Below are positions 50,561 to 59,445 of a DNA stretch of 64,000 bases, piece after piece. The notes beneath the pieces were generated by a model, which was given only the letters and a program-made list of their open reading frames with translations, had not been told where the DNA came from and made no database searches. The number at the start of each line of letters is the position of its first letter. The first letter of the stretch is position 1. Origin of the DNA: Microbacterium nymphoidis (lineage in GTDB: Bacteria > Actinomycetota > Actinomycetes > Actinomycetales > Microbacteriaceae); contig NZ_JAJNOD010000001.1 of assembly GCF_021044885.1 (NCBI RefSeq), forward strand, positions 1-64,000, given 5' to 3'. Both the position numbers and the translations under genes were made by a program.

Positions 50561-52036
50561 ATGGACGCAATGACGCGCACCCGCACGGAGACCGATTCGC
50601 TCGGCTCCCTCGACATTCCCGGCGACGCCTACTGGGGCATCCACACCGCCCGCGCGCTGGAGAACTTCCCGATCACCACGCGCCCCATCTCGGTGTATCC
50701 GGACCTCGTGATCGCCCTGGCGATGGTCAAGCAGGCGAGCGCTCGCGCCAACGCCGAGATCGGCGTGCTGAGCCAGGAGAAGGCCGATCTCATCGACCAC
50801 GCCGCCCAGCGGGTGATCGACGGCGAGTTCCACGACCAGTTCATCGTCGGCGTCATCCAGGGTGGTGCGGGAACCTCCACCAACATGAACGCGAACGAGG
50901 TCATCACCAACATTGCGCTGGAGATGGCCGGGCGTGAGAAGGGCGACTACGCGTTCCTCTCGCCGATCGATCACACCAACCGCAGTCAGTCCACGAACGA
51001 CGTGTACCCCACGTCGATCAAGATCGGGCTGTCGCTCACGCTGCGCAGCCTCCTCGTCGAACTGGATCTGCTGCGCACGTCGTTCCTGAACAAGGCGGGG
51101 GAGTTCCACGACATCCTCAAGGTGGGACGCACCCAGCTCCAGGACGCGGTGCCGATGACGCTCGGGCAGGAGTTCCACGGGTTCGCCACGACGCTGGGTG
51201 AGGACTACAGCCGTCTCAAGGAGAACGCCTTCCTCCTCACCGAGATCAACATGGGCGCGACGGCCATCGGTACCGGGATCACCACCCACCCGGGTTACGC
51301 CAACGCCGTGTGCACCCACCTGCGCGACATCTCCGGCATCCCGGTGAGCACCGCGACCGACCTGGTCGAATCGACGAGCGACACCGGCGCGTTCATGTCG
51401 TTCTCCTCGTCGCTCAAGCGCAATGCGATCAAGCTCTCGAAGATCTGCAACGACCTGCGTCTGCTGTCCTCGGGTCCGCAGGCCGGTCTCGGTGAGATCA
51501 ACCTTCCGGCCCGCCAGGCCGGCTCTTCGATCATGCCCGGCAAGGTCAACCCGGTGATTCCCGAGGTCGTCAACCAGGTGGCGTTCGCCGTCGCGGGCTC
51601 CGACCTGACGGTGACGATGGCGGTGGAGGGCGGACAGCTGCAGCTCAACGCCTTCGAGCCGGTGATCGCCCACTCCATCTTCCAGTCGATCACCTGGATG
51701 CGACAGGCCATGTGGACGCTGCGCGTGAACTGCGTGGACGGCATCACCGCCAACACCGAGCGCCTCGGAGCCATGGTCGGCGCATCCGTGGGCGTGGTGA
51801 CGGCGCTCACCCCGTTCATCGGCTACGCCTCGGCGGCCGCGCTCGCCAAGACCGCGCTGATGACCGGGCACAACATCGCCGACCTCGTGGTCGAGGCGGG
51901 TCTCATGACCCGCGAAGAGGTCATGAAGCAGATCTCGCCCGCACGCCTCACCGGTCTCGAGGTCGTCACCGGGACGATCCCCGTCATCCAGCCGGCGGAG
52001 AACGTGGTGACGGTGGAGGACGCGGCGAACGCCTGA
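50561..52036 (+). CDS. aspA: Aspartate ammonia-lyase
   Basis: 491 aa. DSLGSLDIPGDAYWGIHTARALENFPI, GGAGTSTNMNANEVI, DHTNRSQSTNDVYPT, VGRTQLQDAVPMTLGQEF and the signature loop GSSIMPGKVNPVIPEV are all in place. It interconverts aspartate with fumarate and ammonia. The catalytic Ser of the SS loop is present. It could use aspartate made by the asparaginase at 5.8 kb, although they are far apart. The ATG has GAAGGAA upstream; it is followed by a very strong terminator. Confidence 0.95.
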   Translation: MDAMTRTRTETDSLGSLDIPGDAYWGIHTARALENFPITTRPISVYPDLVIALAMVKQASARANAEIGVLSQEKADLIDHAAQRVIDGEFHDQFIVGVIQGGAGTSTNMNANEVITNIALEMAGREKGDYAFLSPIDHTNRSQSTNDVYPTSIKIGLSLTLRSLLVELDLLRTSFLNKAGEFHDILKVGRTQLQDAVPMTLGQEFHGFATTLGEDYSRLKENAFLLTEINMGATAIGTGITTHPGYANAVCTHLRDISGIPVSTATDLVESTSDTGAFMSFSSSLKRNAIKLSKICNDLRLLSSGPQAGLGEINLPARQAGSSIMPGKVNPVIPEVVNQVAFAVAGSDLTVTMAVEGGQLQLNAFEPVIAHSIFQSITWMRQAMWTLRVNCVDGITANTERLGAMVGASVGVVTALTPFIGYASAAALAKTALMTGHNIADLVVEAGLMTREEVMKQISPARLTGLEVVTGTIPVIQPAENVVTVEDAANA

Positions 52037-52038
52037 GC

Positions 52039-52086
52039 TGAAACGAGGACGGCCGGTACCCGCGGGTACCGGCCGTCCTCGTTTCA
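52039..52086. terminator. Bidirectional terminator, 23-bp perfect stem
   Basis: Arms 52039-52061 and 52064-52086 (TGAAACGAGGACGG... and complement) are perfectly complementary. It ends in CGTTTCA and lies between aspA and the convergent ankyrin gene; the ankyrin stop codon is inside the right arm. Confidence 0.92.
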
Positions 52087-52701
52087 CGCGCCGTGCTGTC
52101 CGAGTATCTCCACGATCTCGTCGTACCCGCGCTCGCGAGCGAGGTCCGCGGGGGAGGCACCCCACGGATCGGACATGTCGGAGCGGGCCCCGTGGCGCAG
52201 CAGCAGGGTAACGATCTCCTGCCGGGCGGGACCACCGTCGCCGAGGATGATGGTCTCGATCAGCGCGGTCCAGCCCAGGTTGTTCGTGAGGTTCACGTTG
52301 ATGCGGGTGTTCTCCAGCAGGTAGTGCACGACCTCGCGATGGCCCTTCTCGGCAGCCGGGGTCAGCCCGTTGCCGCCCATCCGCGTCCGTCGGGTGATGT
52401 CGGCGCCGGCCTCCACCATGATCCGCACCAGCGTGAGATCTCCGGCGATGCATCCGAACAGGAACGGGTTCGCGCAGATCTGATCCTGCGCATCGATATC
52501 GACGCCCTCGGCGATGAGTGCGCGCACCGTGTCGTGGTGACCGCCGCGTGCCGCGAGCAGAATCGCGGTGGCCTCCTCGTGGTCCGTGACATCGCGGTTC
52601 GCGCCGCCCGCCAGGGCCTCGCGGACTCTCGCGAGATCACCCGCAGCCGCCGCCGACAGGTAGTCGCGGTCGATGTCACGGAGTGCGAAGGCGAGGGGCA
52701 T
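52084..52701 (-). CDS. Ankyrin-repeat protein
   Basis: 205 aa from the ATG at 52701, with GAAGGAG upstream. Five to six ankyrin repeats are recognisable: DYLSAAAAGDLARVREALAGGANRDV, ATAILLAARGGHHDTVRALIAEGVDIDA, NPFLFGCIAGDLTLVRIMVEAGADI, GLTPAAEKGHREVVHYLL and GWTALIETIILGDGG. There is no signal or membrane segment. It is likely a protein-binding scaffold; in related bacteria such proteins often accompany catalases or stress enzymes, but none is adjacent. It shares its upstream region with the GntR gene. Confidence 0.88.
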   Translation of the reverse strand: MPLAFALRDIDRDYLSAAAAGDLARVREALAGGANRDVTDHEEATAILLAARGGHHDTVRALIAEGVDIDAQDQICANPFLFGCIAGDLTLVRIMVEAGADITRRTRMGGNGLTPAAEKGHREVVHYLLENTRINVNLTNNLGWTALIETIILGDGGPARQEIVTLLLRHGARSDMSDPWGASPADLARERGYDEIVEILGQHGA

Positions 52702-52736
52702 GGGGAGACTCCTTCGGGAGGGTGCCGGGCGCGGAT

Positions 52737-52750
52737 AATGGTATACCATT
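52737..52750. promoter_or_regulatory. Palindromic GntR/FadR-type operator
   Basis: AATGGTATACCATT is a perfect 14-bp palindrome. It contains TGGTATACCA, close to the TnGTnnnACnA operators known for FadR-type GntR regulators. It is between the divergent ankyrin and GntR/FCD genes, 36 bp from the first and 71 bp from the second. Confidence 0.6.
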
Positions 52751-52820
52751 CTGAGCTCTTCGTGATCGATCCCGTGTATGGACCTCGACCGGCTGCGAGC
52801 AGGTCTGGGAGAATGGCGGG

Positions 52821-53492
52821 GTGAGCACTCCCCACAAGCGCGAGCCCGAATCCGTCCGGGTGACCACCTGGCTGCGAGACGCGATCCTCGACGGTGAGCG
52901 TCCGCCCGGCAGCCGATTGATCGAGCGCGATCTCGCCGCCGAATTCGGCGTCAGCCGTATCCCCGTGCGTGACGCGCTGAAGCAACTGGTCACGGAGGGG
53001 CTGGTGGAGCCGCGACCGAACACCTGGGCGATCGTGCGTGAGTTCACCGATGCCGACCTCGCCGACCTCGACGAGGTGCGGGCCGTGCTGGATCCGCTCG
53101 CGTTCCGTCTGGCGGCTGAACGCCACCGCCGGGACGGACTGGAGCGGCTTGAGGCCGCGCTGGCGCAGGAGCAGGAGGGGGCGCGCTCGGGTGAACCCGT
53201 GGCCTCCCGTCGCGCCGCCGCAGACTTCCACGAGATCGTCACGGAGCTCAGCGAGAACCGTCTGCTCGGGGAGATGATGCGCGGCATTCGCAGCCGCGTG
53301 CGCTGGGCGCTCACCCAGCACGACGATCTGCAGCACATCAGCAGTGAGCACGTCGCGCTGTTCGAGGCGATCCGGGATCGCGACGGCGATCGTGCGGCGC
53401 GTCTTGCCACCGAGCACCTGGAGAGCAGCCGCAGGGAACGTGTCGCTCACACCGAGGCCAGGCGCACCGGCGTCATCCGCACCATCCGCTGA
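52821..53492 (+). CDS. GntR family regulator (FCD/FadR subfamily)
   Basis: 223 aa. The winged helix is RVTTWLRDAILDGERPPGSRLIERDLAAEFGVSRIPVRDALKQLVTEGLVE. The FCD domain (about 80-210) has the metal/ligand residues in DEVRAVLDPLAFRLA, FHEIVTELSENRLL and HVALFEAIRDRDGDRA (Asp/His ligands). Members bind organic acids. It probably recognises the palindrome at 52737 and regulates itself, and perhaps the divergent ankyrin gene. The convergent FAH-family gene is a possible pathway partner. Confidence 0.9.
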   Translation: MSTPHKREPESVRVTTWLRDAILDGERPPGSRLIERDLAAEFGVSRIPVRDALKQLVTEGLVEPRPNTWAIVREFTDADLADLDEVRAVLDPLAFRLAAERHRRDGLERLEAALAQEQEGARSGEPVASRRAAADFHEIVTELSENRLLGEMMRGIRSRVRWALTQHDDLQHISSEHVALFEAIRDRDGDRAARLATEHLESSRRERVAHTEARRTGVIRTIR

Positions 53493-53518
53493 TCCGGTCC
53501 GTGCCGCTCGCACCCTTC

Positions 53519-53555
53519 AGCGCATCGTAACCAGGGGAGCGCATCGTGACCAGGT
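53519..53555. repeat. Two 18-bp direct repeats
   Basis: AGCGCATCGTAACCAGGG (53519-53536) and AGCGCATCGTGACCAGGT (53538-53555) recur with a 19-bp spacing between the convergent GntR and FAH genes. No hairpin is present. Function unknown. Confidence 0.6.
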
Positions 53556-53578
53556 GAGGGTCGCGGGGCGAGGCGACG

Positions 53579-54442
53579 TCAGTCGTGGATGCGGCAGTGC
53601 GTGACGAGCTCGCCGATCCCATCGATGCCGACGGTGACGGTGGAACGATCGCGGAGGAAGATCTGCGGATCCCGTGAGTACCCGGCACCTCCGGGGCTTC
53701 CGGTGGAGATGAGGGTTCCCGGGAGCAGGGTCACCGATGAGGACAGGTGGGAGATCAGCTGGGAAACCGGACGGATCATCTGCCCCGTCGAGCCGTCCTG
53801 CACCATGTGACCGTCGACGATGGTCCAGATGTGCAAGTCCTGCGGGTCGTCGATCTCGTCGGCCGTCACCAGGAACGGGCCGGTGGGGGTGAATCCGTCG
53901 AAGGACTTGCACCGGCACCACTGCGCCTCGGAGAACTGGATGTTGCGCGCCGTGATGTCATTGACCACCGTGTAGCCCCACACGTGCTGCAGCGCCTCGT
54001 CCTGCGTCACGTTCTTGGCCGTCCGGCCGATGATCACGCCGAGCTCGGCCTCGTAGTCGACGTTCTCGCTCAGCTCACGCGGCCAGCTCGTCGTGTTGTG
54101 GTGCCCGGTGAGGGAGTTGGGCCACAGCGTGAACACCGTCGGTGCGGCATCCGCCTTCAGCCCGAGCTCACCCGCATGCGCCGCATAGTTGAGACCGATC
54201 GCGAGGATGACCGGCGGTCGCTGTACCGCCGACGCGAACTCCTGGCCCGCCCACGGGAAGCGATCCGCCCCGGGCAGTGCCTCGCGGATGCGCGTGAGGG
54301 CATCGTCACCCCCCTCGATGAGGCGAGTCAGATCGGAGGGCGCGCCGGGATAGAGCTCGGAGAGGATGATCGCATCGTCCTCGTCGATGACGCACAGCGT
54401 CGGTTCGGGGCTCGCCGGCAGCTGAATGTGGGCGAAGCGCAT
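53579..54442 (-). CDS. Fumarylacetoacetate hydrolase family protein
   Basis: 287 aa. The FAH fold core has ILAIGLNYAAHAGEL, NVDYEAELGVIIGRTAKNVTQDEA (metal-binding Glu residues), VVNDITARNIQF, KSFDGFTPTGPFLV and ISTGSPGGAGY. Members hydrolyse or decarboxylate C-C bonds in 2,4-dioxo acids from aromatic or sugar breakdown (for example 2-keto-3-deoxy acids or acylpyruvates); the substrate is not known. TAACGT lies 6 nt before the ATG, overlapping a GGAG ribosome site. Confidence 0.9.
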   Translation of the reverse strand: MRFAHIQLPASPEPTLCVIDEDDAIILSELYPGAPSDLTRLIEGGDDALTRIREALPGADRFPWAGQEFASAVQRPPVILAIGLNYAAHAGELGLKADAAPTVFTLWPNSLTGHHNTTSWPRELSENVDYEAELGVIIGRTAKNVTQDEALQHVWGYTVVNDITARNIQFSEAQWCRCKSFDGFTPTGPFLVTADEIDDPQDLHIWTIVDGHMVQDGSTGQMIRPVSQLISHLSSSVTLLPGTLISTGSPGGAGYSRDPQIFLRDRSTVTVGIDGIGELVTHCRIHD

Positions 54443-54448
54443 GTCTCC

Positions 54449-54454
54449 ACGTTA
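54449..54454 (-). promoter_or_regulatory. -10 box of FAH gene
   Basis: TAACGT on the minus strand, 6 nt before the ATG at 54442. Confidence 0.5.
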
Positions 54455-54569
54455 CCGGCCGGTCGTGGAACCCGGGTGGATTCCACAAACGATCCGCTCC
54501 GTCGCGCGAAAGAGCACCGATGCGACGGATGCTGCCGCGCGGCAGTAACGCCGCTCCGGCGCGACGCCC

Positions 54570-54575
54570 TAGGCT
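54570..54575 (+). promoter_or_regulatory. -10 box of PrsW gene (leaderless)
   Basis: TAGGCT, 7 nt before the ATG at 54583. This favours 54583 over the in-frame ATG at 54520. Confidence 0.6.
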
Positions 54576-54582
54576 GTCAGCC

Positions 54583-55839
54583 ATGACGTTCGGCCCTGGT
54601 TCTCACCAGTCGCCGATGGGGGCGCCTCAGCAGTACCCGTCGACGGCTTCGCACGCGAACAGTGCACCAACCTCGCTCACCCCTCCCGCCTACGGTGCGC
54701 CCGTCGGGTACGGCACGCTTCCCGCCTATGCCGCACCCGCGCCGCAGTCCGCGGTTCCGCAGCTGCCCCTGCCCACCGTGAAGGGGCGGCACACGGCGGT
54801 GTGGCTGTGGGTGATCCTCGGATTCCTCCTCCTGCTGGTGGCCGCGTACATGCTGCTCGGCATCGGGTCCACGGGTGCCGTGGTGGGAATGATCCTCGCG
54901 CTCGTACCGCTCGCCATCGTGGTCACGGCCGCCCTTCTGATCGACCGGTGGGAGCCGGAGCCCCGCTCCCTGGTGCTGTTCGCCCTCGGCTGGGGCGGCA
55001 TCGCCGCGGTCGCGATTTCGCTCATCGTGGGGATCGCCGTCGCGTTCGCGCTTCCGCCCACCGCGGAGGCAGACGCCCTCATGACGGTCATCGAGGCCCC
55101 CATCGTGGAGGAGCTGGCGAAGGGCCTCGGCCTGCTGATCCTCGTGGTGATGGGAAAGCGCGCGTTCGACGGCCCCGTTGACGGGATCGTCTATGCGATG
55201 CTGATCGCCGCGGGCTTCGCGTTCACCGAGAACATCCAGTACTTCGGCCAGGCCCTTGCCGACGGCGTCGACTCGCTGACGCTCACCTTCTTCCTCCGCG
55301 GGATCATGTCGCCGTTCGCGCACGCGATGTTCACCGCCGTCACCGGCTTCTGCGTCGGGCTGGCGGTGCGTCAGGGCAACCGGGGAAACGTGGTGGGCAT
55401 GTTCCTGCTGGGCTGGGTGGGCGCCGCGTGTCTGCATGCCCTGTGGAACGGCTCCGCGGTGTTCGGTGACCTGCTCGCGCTGTACTTCGCCATCCAGGTC
55501 CCGCTGTTCATCCTCTTCATCGTCGGCATCATCCTGTTGCTGCGCGAGGAGTCGAAGCTCACGCGCATGCGTCTCAGCGACTACGCCGCTGCGGGCTGGT
55601 TCACCCCGCAGGAGGTCAACATGCTGGCGACACGCCCCGGTCGGCGCGCCGCGCTCGCGTGGGCCAGCAGCCTCGGCAGCGGTCGCGGGCGTGAGATGAA
55701 GCAGTTCATCGTCGACGCCACCGAACTCGCCGCCGTGCGTCAGCGAGCGATCTCCGGTCGTGATCCGCAGGCCGGTGCGGACGAATGGGTGCTGCTGAAC
55801 CGCACGGTGGCCGATCGCCAGGCACTGCTCGCGCGCTGA
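54583..55839 (+). CDS. PrsW family intramembrane metalloprotease
   Basis: 418 aa. About 65 Pro/Tyr/Gln-rich cytosolic residues precede eight or so membrane helices. The PrsW motifs are DRWEPEPRSL, APIVEELAKGLGL (EE), GFAFTENIQYF (E/N) and MSPFAHAMFTAVTG (His). In B. subtilis PrsW cleaves the anti-sigma factor RsiW; actinobacterial substrates are mostly unknown. About 100 cytosolic residues follow the last helix (from LREESKLTRMRLSDY). It is the second intramembrane protease of the window, with Rip at 12929. Confidence 0.9.
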   Translation: MTFGPGSHQSPMGAPQQYPSTASHANSAPTSLTPPAYGAPVGYGTLPAYAAPAPQSAVPQLPLPTVKGRHTAVWLWVILGFLLLLVAAYMLLGIGSTGAVVGMILALVPLAIVVTAALLIDRWEPEPRSLVLFALGWGGIAAVAISLIVGIAVAFALPPTAEADALMTVIEAPIVEELAKGLGLLILVVMGKRAFDGPVDGIVYAMLIAAGFAFTENIQYFGQALADGVDSLTLTFFLRGIMSPFAHAMFTAVTGFCVGLAVRQGNRGNVVGMFLLGWVGAACLHALWNGSAVFGDLLALYFAIQVPLFILFIVGIILLLREESKLTRMRLSDYAAAGWFTPQEVNMLATRPGRRAALAWASSLGSGRGREMKQFIVDATELAAVRQRAISGRDPQAGADEWVLLNRTVADRQALLAR

Positions 55840-55849
55840 GCCCGGACAG

Positions 55850-55901
55850 ACTCAACGCCCGGGGTCGGGGCACTGCCTCCGAAACCTGCCGGGCGTTGAG
55901 T
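55850..55901 (+). terminator. Inverted repeat after PrsW gene
   Basis: ACTCAACGCCCGG (55850-55862) and CCGGGCGTTGAGT (55889-55901) are perfect 13-bp arms with a 26-nt loop, followed by TGG. Termination is possible; the large loop is unusual. Confidence 0.55.
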
Positions 55902-55984
55902 TGGCGTGCAGCCATGATGCGCTCCTGGCGAACGAGTGTCAAGAGGCTTTGACCGCGCCCCGTCCTCCCCGCAAAGATGGAGAC

Positions 55985-56353
55985 ATGACTGCAGACCGCA
56001 CGAAGCCTGAATTCGACGCTCCCTCCGGCCCCGCGCCCAGCGAGCTCGTCATCCGCGACATCATCGTGGGCGACGGCGCCGAGGCGAAGCCCGGCGACAA
56101 CGTCACCGTCCACTACGCCGGCGTGGAGTTCGAGTCCGGCGAGGAGTTCGACTCGTCCTGGGGGCGCGGAGAGTCCATCCAGTTCCCGCTTCGCGGCCTG
56201 ATCCAGGGCTGGCAGGACGGCATTCCCGGCATGCGGGTCGGCGGTCGACGCGAACTGGTGATCCCGCCGCACCTGGCCTACGGTCCTGCCGGAGGTCACT
56301 TCCTCGGCGGCAAGACGCTGATCTTCATCATCGACCTGCTCGCCGTCGGCTGA
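55985..56353 (+). CDS. Cytosolic FKBP-type peptidyl-prolyl isomerase
   Basis: 122 aa single FKBP domain without a signal. NVTVHYAGVEFESGEEFDSSWGRGESIQFPL, LIQGWQDGIPGMRVGGRRELVIPPHLAYG and TLIFIIDLL are the conserved FKBP stretches; the active-site Tyr, Asp, Phe and Trp are present. It catalyses cis-trans prolyl isomerisation. TTGACC at 55949 and AAAGAT at 55973, 18 nt apart, form a plausible promoter with the ATG 6 nt after the -10. Confidence 0.93.
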   Translation: MTADRTKPEFDAPSGPAPSELVIRDIIVGDGAEAKPGDNVTVHYAGVEFESGEEFDSSWGRGESIQFPLRGLIQGWQDGIPGMRVGGRRELVIPPHLAYGPAGGHFLGGKTLIFIIDLLAVG

Positions 56354-56366
56354 GACCGATGACGCA

Positions 56367-56402
56367 GCGCAGGGCCCGGGGCATCAGCTCTGGGCCCTGC
56401 GC
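56367..56402 (+). terminator. Terminator of FKBP gene
   Basis: GCGCAGGGCCC (56367-56377) and its complement (56392-56402) followed by CTTTC. Confidence 0.8.
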
Positions 56403-56418
56403 CTTTCACGTGTGAGGA

Positions 56419-57930
56419 TCAGGAAGGCGCGGCTTCACGCGGAAGACGGGGGAGGGGATCGCTCGCCTCGCCGGCGGCATGGCGCACCGCATCGGTCACG
56501 AGTGTCCGGGGGTCGGGGCCGTACAGCGGCTCGGCACGCCACCGCGCGTCGAACGTGCCCGCTTCGGGATCGGCGACGATCCGGAAGCGGTGCGGGGTCG
56601 AAGGCAGCACCACATCGCAGATCACGCAGGTGTCCGTGAGGACCGCACGAGCGGTCACGGCGACGGTCCCACGTCGATCGGACGGATCGACCGGCAGGTT
56701 CCCACCGCCGAGGCCGGGGAGGGCGCCGGCGATCCAGTGGCCGCGGCCACCGGCGAGAGTCGCCGATTCGCCATCGGGAAAGACGAGGCCGAAGCGCAGG
56801 TCCCCCTCGCCGCCCTCCACCCGGAGCGCGGTGAGGGCGACCCGGGAGGGTCCGAAGCCTTCCCACGCCCCGTCGGCAGCCGCAGAGGCGCGCGGCTCGT
56901 AGGTGCTCCCCGTGCCGAGGTGCGTCGCCCCGTCGCGGGGGAGCTGTGCCTGCGCCGGGAGGGGCAGATCGATCTCGCGCCGCACGGTGTGATCGATCGG
57001 TGCGTCGAGGGCGGGCAGCAGGTGCCGCCACACCCGCTCCAGCAGATCCTGGCTGAGACCATCGGTCTGTTCGCCGGTGAGCGCGATCACCGTGTCGTGC
57101 TCCGCGAGCACCAGCACGAACTGGCCGTAGGCGCCGTCGGCGCGGAACCCGTGGCGTGATCGCCACAGCTGCAGACCGTAGCCCGCGCTCCAATCCGGTG
57201 CGGCCGGATCGTGGTTGTCGATCTGCGAGCGGGTGAGTTCCGCCACCAGTGCCGCCGACACGATGCGCGTGCCCGAGGCCATGCCCTCGTCGCGAAGCAG
57301 CATGCCGATGCGGGCCATGTCCTCGATCGTCAGATGCAATCCGCTGAAGCCCTCGTCGTCGCCGGCGGCGCGGAACCAGGCGAACTCGCCGATCCCGATC
57401 GGGCCCAGGACGCGCGTGCGTGCGCGCTCGGCGAGCGATTCTCCCGTCACGTGCCGTACCAGTGCGCCGAGCACGTAGGTCGCTCCGCTGTCGTAGCTGA
57501 AGATCGATCCCGGCTCCGTGTCGAGGGGAAGACGGAACCAGGCGTCGACGAGCGGGACGCCCTCGCGCACCGCCAGCTCCTCCATCGGACCCAGCGACTC
57601 CGAACTGTGGCCCGAGGACATTCGTGCAAGGTGGCGTACGGTGAGGCGTGCAGCAGCGGGATCGGCGTGCGCGATGCCGAGCACGTCGGCTGCGACGTCG
57701 TCGAGGCCGAGGAGTCCGTCGTCGATCGCCGTCGCGAGCGCCAGCATCGTCACGGTCTTACTCACGGAGTACAGCAAGCGTCGATCGGTCAGCGCCCGCG
57801 GGGCGGCCGCAGCCTCCGCAAGGACGGTGTCGCCGCGCACGATGAGCAGACCGTGCAGTTCCAGGTGATCGGCGCCGACACCGGCGAGGAAGTCATCGAG
57901 TGCGGATTCGAGGTGCGCGGTGGCAGGCAT
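56419..57930 (-). CDS. Beta-lactamase-family serine hydrolase
   Basis: 503 aa from the ATG at 57930, set by TAGACT 7 nt upstream. The class C-like N-terminal domain has the SxxK nucleophile in YSVSKTVTMLALA (about 68-72) and the second motif in FSYDSGATYVLG (Y-S/D-x). A GYGLQLWRSRHGFRADGAYGQ region precedes VLAEHDTVIALTGEQ, where the HxG-type third motif would be. About 170 C-terminal residues form a beta-rich lobe as in DUF3471-like or esterase EstB relatives. No signal peptide is seen, so it is probably a cytosolic esterase or peptidase, not an antibiotic-resistance enzyme. Confidence 0.85.
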   Translation of the reverse strand: MPATAHLESALDDFLAGVGADHLELHGLLIVRGDTVLAEAAAAPRALTDRRLLYSVSKTVTMLALATAIDDGLLGLDDVAADVLGIAHADPAAARLTVRHLARMSSGHSSESLGPMEELAVREGVPLVDAWFRLPLDTEPGSIFSYDSGATYVLGALVRHVTGESLAERARTRVLGPIGIGEFAWFRAAGDDEGFSGLHLTIEDMARIGMLLRDEGMASGTRIVSAALVAELTRSQIDNHDPAAPDWSAGYGLQLWRSRHGFRADGAYGQFVLVLAEHDTVIALTGEQTDGLSQDLLERVWRHLLPALDAPIDHTVRREIDLPLPAQAQLPRDGATHLGTGSTYEPRASAAADGAWEGFGPSRVALTALRVEGGEGDLRFGLVFPDGESATLAGGRGHWIAGALPGLGGGNLPVDPSDRRGTVAVTARAVLTDTCVICDVVLPSTPHRFRIVADPEAGTFDARWRAEPLYGPDPRTLVTDAVRHAAGEASDPLPRLPREAAPS

Positions 57931-57937
57931 GCGCCAC

Positions 57938-57943
57938 AGTCTA
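57938..57943 (-). promoter_or_regulatory. -10 box of serine hydrolase gene (leaderless)
   Basis: TAGACT on the minus strand, 7 nt before the ATG at 57930. Confidence 0.55.
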
Positions 57944-58009
57944 CGAGCGCCTGACGGCGCCGGCTCCACCGATGCGAGTGCGTCCCCGGCGGGCGGCGGG
58001 TCTGCGAGA

Positions 58010-59308
58010 TCAGGGCTCGGGATGCTCGGCGTCGTAGGCCCGGAAGCGGGGGTTGAGTCGTGCCAGCACCGCGATGAGCACCACGATGATCATTCCGCCG
58101 AGCAACGGCGGGAACCACTCGGCCAGCAGGGTCGCGAGCAGGCCGCACCACAGCGCGCCGAGGCGCGGTCCGCCCGTGACCACGACGGTGAAGATGCCCT
58201 GCAGCCGTCCGCGCATCGTGTCGGGCACCGCTGCCTGCATCATGGTGCTGCGGAAGATCGAGCTGATGTTGTCCGCGGCGCCGGACACGGCGAGCGCCAT
58301 GCAGGCGAGCACGATCAGGATCACGTTGGCGTGCGTGGCATCGGCCGGTGCCGGTCCGAGGACGCCCAGCCAGCCGGTCAGCACGATCGCCCCGAACAGC
58401 GTGATCATGGCGCCGTAGACGATGATCGAGCGCTCGATGCCGCGCCCATGCCATCGATACCTGCTCACCGGTCCGGAGAACAGGCTGGACAGGAAGGCCC
58501 CCACGGCCACCGCCGCGGTGAGGATACCGGTGGTGATGGGGCCACCGCCGAGGATGGTCGCGCCGATGGCGGGGAGCAGGGCCATGGGCTGCCCGAAGGT
58601 CATCGCGATGATGTCCATCAGATACTGCAGGCGGATGTTGCCGGCCCGCCGCAGGAAGCGGACGCCATCCCGCAGCGATTCCAGGCCGGGGCGCACGATC
58701 TCACCCTCCGGCTTCAGGGAGGGCAGCGTCCACAGCCCGAGGAACAGACCCAGCATGAGCACGACGTCGATCGAGTACGTCCACGCATAGCCCGTCGTGG
58801 CCACCAGCACACCGGCGAGGGCCGGCCCGACCATCACCATGATGCCGATGGTGATGCCGCCGAGCGCGGAGGCGGCCGGCAGCAGTTCGCGCGGCAGCAG
58901 CCGTGGGGTGATGGCGCTGCGCGTGGCCATCACGATCGAGTTGGCGGAGGCGTTCACGATGGACAGCCCGTACAGCCACCACTGCGTTTCCTGTCCGCTC
59001 CAGGCGAGGACGGCCAGGAGCAGGGTGGAGCAGAAGGTGACGGAGGCGGCCAGGAGGGCCACCGTCCGCCGGTCGAAGGCGTCGGCCAGCATCCCGCCGT
59101 ACAGGCCGGCTATCACCATGGGCGCGAGCCCGGCGACCGCGATCATCGACACCGCGAAGGTGGAGCCGGTCAGCGCGAACATGTGCAGCATGACCGCGGC
59201 AATGGTGAGCTGCCCGCCGAGCCCACTGAGCGTGGACCCGATCCACATGCGCGCGAACGCCGGTGAAGCGCGGAACGGCGACAGGTCGATGAAGGCGCTG
59301 CGGCTCAT
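58010..59308 (-). CDS. MFS transporter (EntS-like)
   Basis: 432 aa from the ATG at 59308 (MSRSAFIDLSPFRASPAFARMWIGSTLSGLGGQ). An in-frame GTG at 59374 is an alternative, but its first 22 residues are not family-like. About twelve helices are predicted, with the MFS loop GGMLADAFDRRTVAL between helices 2 and 3. The layout is like the MFS_3 group that includes the enterobactin exporter EntS. The substrate is unknown. It is single, with the serine hydrolase gene downstream on the same strand after 79 bp. Confidence 0.85.
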   Translation of the reverse strand: MSRSAFIDLSPFRASPAFARMWIGSTLSGLGGQLTIAAVMLHMFALTGSTFAVSMIAVAGLAPMVIAGLYGGMLADAFDRRTVALLAASVTFCSTLLLAVLAWSGQETQWWLYGLSIVNASANSIVMATRSAITPRLLPRELLPAASALGGITIGIMVMVGPALAGVLVATTGYAWTYSIDVVLMLGLFLGLWTLPSLKPEGEIVRPGLESLRDGVRFLRRAGNIRLQYLMDIIAMTFGQPMALLPAIGATILGGGPITTGILTAAVAVGAFLSSLFSGPVSRYRWHGRGIERSIIVYGAMITLFGAIVLTGWLGVLGPAPADATHANVILIVLACMALAVSGAADNISSIFRSTMMQAAVPDTMRGRLQGIFTVVVTGGPRLGALWCGLLATLLAEWFPPLLGGMIIVVLIAVLARLNPRFRAYDAEHPEP

Positions 59309-59445
59309 GCGCGGGGGGACGAGGGATACGGATCGCGACTGGCGGGCGGCATGAGAACCAGCGTATCCGCGCACACGGACACCGGATCGGCCGTCGTGAG
59401 CCGGCGGCGTGCGCCAGCGACGCCGGCGCGGCGCTCGCGCGCGGG

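Noticed and set aside
53519..53555. Operator for the GntR regulator at the 18-bp direct repeats
   Set aside because: The repeats are not palindromic and lie downstream of both convergent genes, so they do not fit an FCD-GntR operator.
56419..57930. Antibiotic-resistance beta-lactamase
   Set aside because: It has no signal peptide and an extra C-terminal lobe, as in esterase-like relatives; resistance is not supported.
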